DNA of 7,181 bases from an uncultured Clostridium sp. (GTDB lineage Bacteria; Bacillota; Clostridia; TANB77; CAG-508), in contig USFW01000049.1 of the NCBI GenBank assembly GCA_900553985.1, positions 1 to 7,181 on the forward strand. Reading direction: 5' to 3'. The notes under the pieces are model-generated. The model did no database searches. It had not been told where the DNA came from and was given only the letters and a program-made list of their open reading frames with translations. Position numbers and translations under genes: made by a program. Shown piece by piece: positions 5,840-7,181 of this stretch (its first letter is position 1; each line of letters begins with the position of its first letter).

Positions 5840-7098
5840 AATTTTTATTGTTATTAATAATTTACAGATTAAGTTTAGATTGGCTATATGTAAACTGGAT
5901 TTGTAATTTTTATGATTTTTTTGGCTTTGCGGGGCAATGGGAACCATTAACATTTATTAAATCTGTATTATTTTTAATTTTGGGAACTAAAATTCTGAAC
6001 TTAAAAGAAAATGCATCTTCTATTATTTTATATTTTATATATCTTTTCTATTTTGTTCCGTTTACTAGTATGGTTGCATATAATGCATTTGAAAATGTAA
6101 TTTACGAGCTTTCGTACATGGTATATTGGTTAATATTAGTTTGGGGTTATAGCTTTTTAAAAAAATATGATCTTAAGAGAAATGATTCATTAGAAAGTAA
6201 AAATAATAATATTTATTTGTTTGTTTTTTATTTGATTATTATCATAATTTGTTTAAATATATTATTCATAGGTTTTGTTTACACTGGGTTTAATTTCTCT
6301 TTTAATTTGTACGATATTTATATTATGAGAGAAATGAGTAATGTGATTGAGTTACCAGTACTATCTTCTTACTTGCTTACTTCTGCGCAACTTTGCATTC
6401 CTATAGCAATTTTTTATTTTGCAACTTTAAAAAAATATTTTTTTGTTGTAGTGCTATTTGTATTTAGTTTTCTAATTTTTGTAACTTTAGCATTTAAATC
6501 GACTTTTTTCATTGGTTTATTATCGATGATTATTATATTATTAAAGATAAAATATGATAGGATAAAAGTCCTATTATCTTTTTGCATATTGTGTTTAAGT
6601 GCTATATTCGAATATATTATTTTTAAAACAGAGTTTATAGTTGAACTAATCATTCGTCGTGCATTATTTTGGCCAAATTTATTATCTTTTCAATATTATG
6701 ATTATTTTACATACCATTCTCCCGACTATTTCATAAGCAGTGTTTTTAAGTGGAGTGGACTTGATTCCGAATTTTCGCAAACACGTATTGTAAAAGTCAT
6801 TGGGGAAACATATTATGGTTATGAAATGCCAGCCAATAATGGCTTGTTAGCTGATGCATTTGCTAATTTAGGGTATTTGGGTATTCTACTCATGCCTATT
6901 TTTTTATTAGCGGTGTTGGCTTTATTGGATAAAATGACTGCAATTCTACCTATACAAATGATTGTAGTTCCTAGTTTTATAATTGCTGTTGACCTTGTAA
7001 ATACATTTCTTTCAGTGACATTATTATCACATGGATTGTTTTTATCAATAGTACTATTTTATTTATTACAAAAAAGTGAGGATCATTCAAGTGGATGA
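5836..7098 (+). CDS. Wzy-type O-antigen/oligosaccharide repeat-unit polymerase
   Basis: This very hydrophobic protein of 420 residues has about ten to twelve predicted membrane segments. A Wzy polymerase links flipped repeat units into chains on the periplasmic or outer face of the membrane. Evidence is topology plus context: it directly follows the flippase, has hydrophobic clusters near residues 39-55, 61-80, 91-107, 126-149, 180-196, 201-238, 243-263, 347-363, 371-390 and 393-411, and carries one long polar loop (about 265-345), as expected for Wzy. That loop holds RRALFWPNLLSFQYYDYF (274-291) and NNGLLADAFANLGYLG (334-349), which resemble segments of the oligosaccharide repeat-unit polymerase family; R274/R275 and R317 are candidate loop arginines. 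GAGGA at 5824-5828 lies seven bases before the ATG, which overlaps the flippase stop. Wzy proteins diverge strongly, so the family call leans on context. Confidence 0.82.
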   Translation: MKFLLLLIIYRLSLDWLYVNWICNFYDFFGFAGQWEPLTFIKSVLFLILGTKILNLKENASSIILYFIYLFYFVPFTSMVAYNAFENVIYELSYMVYWLILVWGYSFLKKYDLKRNDSLESKNNNIYLFVFYLIIIIICLNILFIGFVYTGFNFSFNLYDIYIMREMSNVIELPVLSSYLLTSAQLCIPIAIFYFATLKKYFFVVVLFVFSFLIFVTLAFKSTFFIGLLSMIIILLKIKYDRIKVLLSFCILCLSAIFEYIIFKTEFIVELIIRRALFWPNLLSFQYYDYFTYHSPDYFISSVFKWSGLDSEFSQTRIVKVIGETYYGYEMPANNGLLADAFANLGYLGILLMPIFLLAVLALLDKMTAILPIQMIVVPSFIIAVDLVNTFLSVTLLSHGLFLSIVLFYLLQKSEDHSSG

Positions 7099-7126
7099 CA
7101 GTTATTTTAGTTATCTAAATAAAAAC

Positions 7127-7132
7127 AGGAGG
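7127..7132 (+). promoter_or_regulatory. Ribosome binding site of the last, partial gene
   Basis: AGGAGG is a full consensus site in the 44-base gap after the polymerase gene, ten bases before the ATG at 7143. It is the best-formed site of the window and is the main evidence that the short reading frame at the window end is a real gene. Confidence 0.7.
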
Positions 7133-7142
7133 CGTACATAGG

Positions 7143-7181
7143 ATGAATAAGTTTTTAATGGCGGGTATAGTTGCCGCAATG
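7143..7181 (+). CDS. Start of an unidentified gene, possible exported or membrane protein (partial)
   Basis: Only 13 codons are in the window, reading MNKFLMAGIVAAM, and the frame is open to the end. A lysine followed by a hydrophobic, alanine/glycine-rich run is what the beginning of a signal peptide or an N-terminal membrane anchor looks like. A strong AGGAGG at 7127-7132 precedes the ATG by ten bases. It follows the polymerase by 44 bases on the same strand, so it may be the next member of the operon or the first gene of a following unit. Function cannot be assigned from so few residues; an exported protein linked to polysaccharide assembly, or an unrelated cell-envelope protein, are both possible. 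Confidence 0.6.
   Translation, partial: MNKFLMAGIVAAM

Noticed and set aside
6414..6653. Reverse-strand open frame of 79 codons inside the polymerase gene
   Set aside because: It is low-complexity, Asn/Ile/Lys-rich, antisense to a membrane protein gene, and shows no domain.
7106..7119. Possible terminator hairpin after the polymerase gene (TTTAG, loop TTAT, CTAAA)
   Set aside because: The stem is five mostly A-T pairs and is followed by A-rich rather than T-rich sequence, so it would not work as an intrinsic terminator on the + strand.

Overview
The window is the inside of a surface-polysaccharide (capsule, O-antigen or exopolysaccharide) gene cluster of the Wzx/Wzy-dependent type. All genes lie on the + strand and are packed end to end. 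The organism looks like a low-GC Bacillota: AT-rich codons, strong purine-rich ribosome binding sites of the GGAGG kind, and alternative GTG/TTG starts. A diderm Negativicutes (Selenomonas/Megamonas-like) host is possible, but the window does not settle it and no species call is made.

Layout: (1) 1-249, the C-terminal end of a WbaP-type undecaprenyl-phosphate sugar-1-phosphate transferase, which starts repeat-unit synthesis; its N-terminus lies outside the window. (2) 251-1006, a GT2 glycosyltransferase. (3) 1029-2348, a nucleotide-sugar 6-dehydrogenase of the WbpO/TviB class, which makes a UDP-N-acetylhexosaminuronic acid. (4) 2345-3487, a GT4 glycosyltransferase. (5) 3453-4412, a TupA-like ATP-grasp protein. 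(6) 4424-5839, a Wzx-type flippase. (7) 5836-7098, a Wzy-type polymerase. (8) 7143 to the window end, the first 13 codons of a further gene whose N-terminus looks like the start of a signal peptide or membrane anchor.

How they fit together (inference from families and order): WbaP loads the first sugar phosphate on undecaprenyl phosphate, the GT2 and GT4 enzymes extend it, and the dehydrogenase supplies an acidic amino sugar. The TupA-like protein either modifies the unit or has been adapted as a transferase. Wzx then flips the lipid-linked unit and Wzy polymerises it. The pairing of a uronic-acid-forming dehydrogenase with a TupA-like ATP-grasp ligase raises the idea of an amino-acid-decorated (amidated) uronic acid polysaccharide; this is the most interesting hypothesis here.

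The genes overlap or nearly touch (1 nt gap, 22 nt gap, ATGA overlap, 35 nt overlap, 11 nt gap, ATGA overlap, 44 nt gap), so they probably form one translationally coupled operon. No stretch longer than 300 bases lacks a gene. I saw no tRNA, rRNA, CRISPR array, insertion sequence, convincing terminator or convincing promoter in the window.
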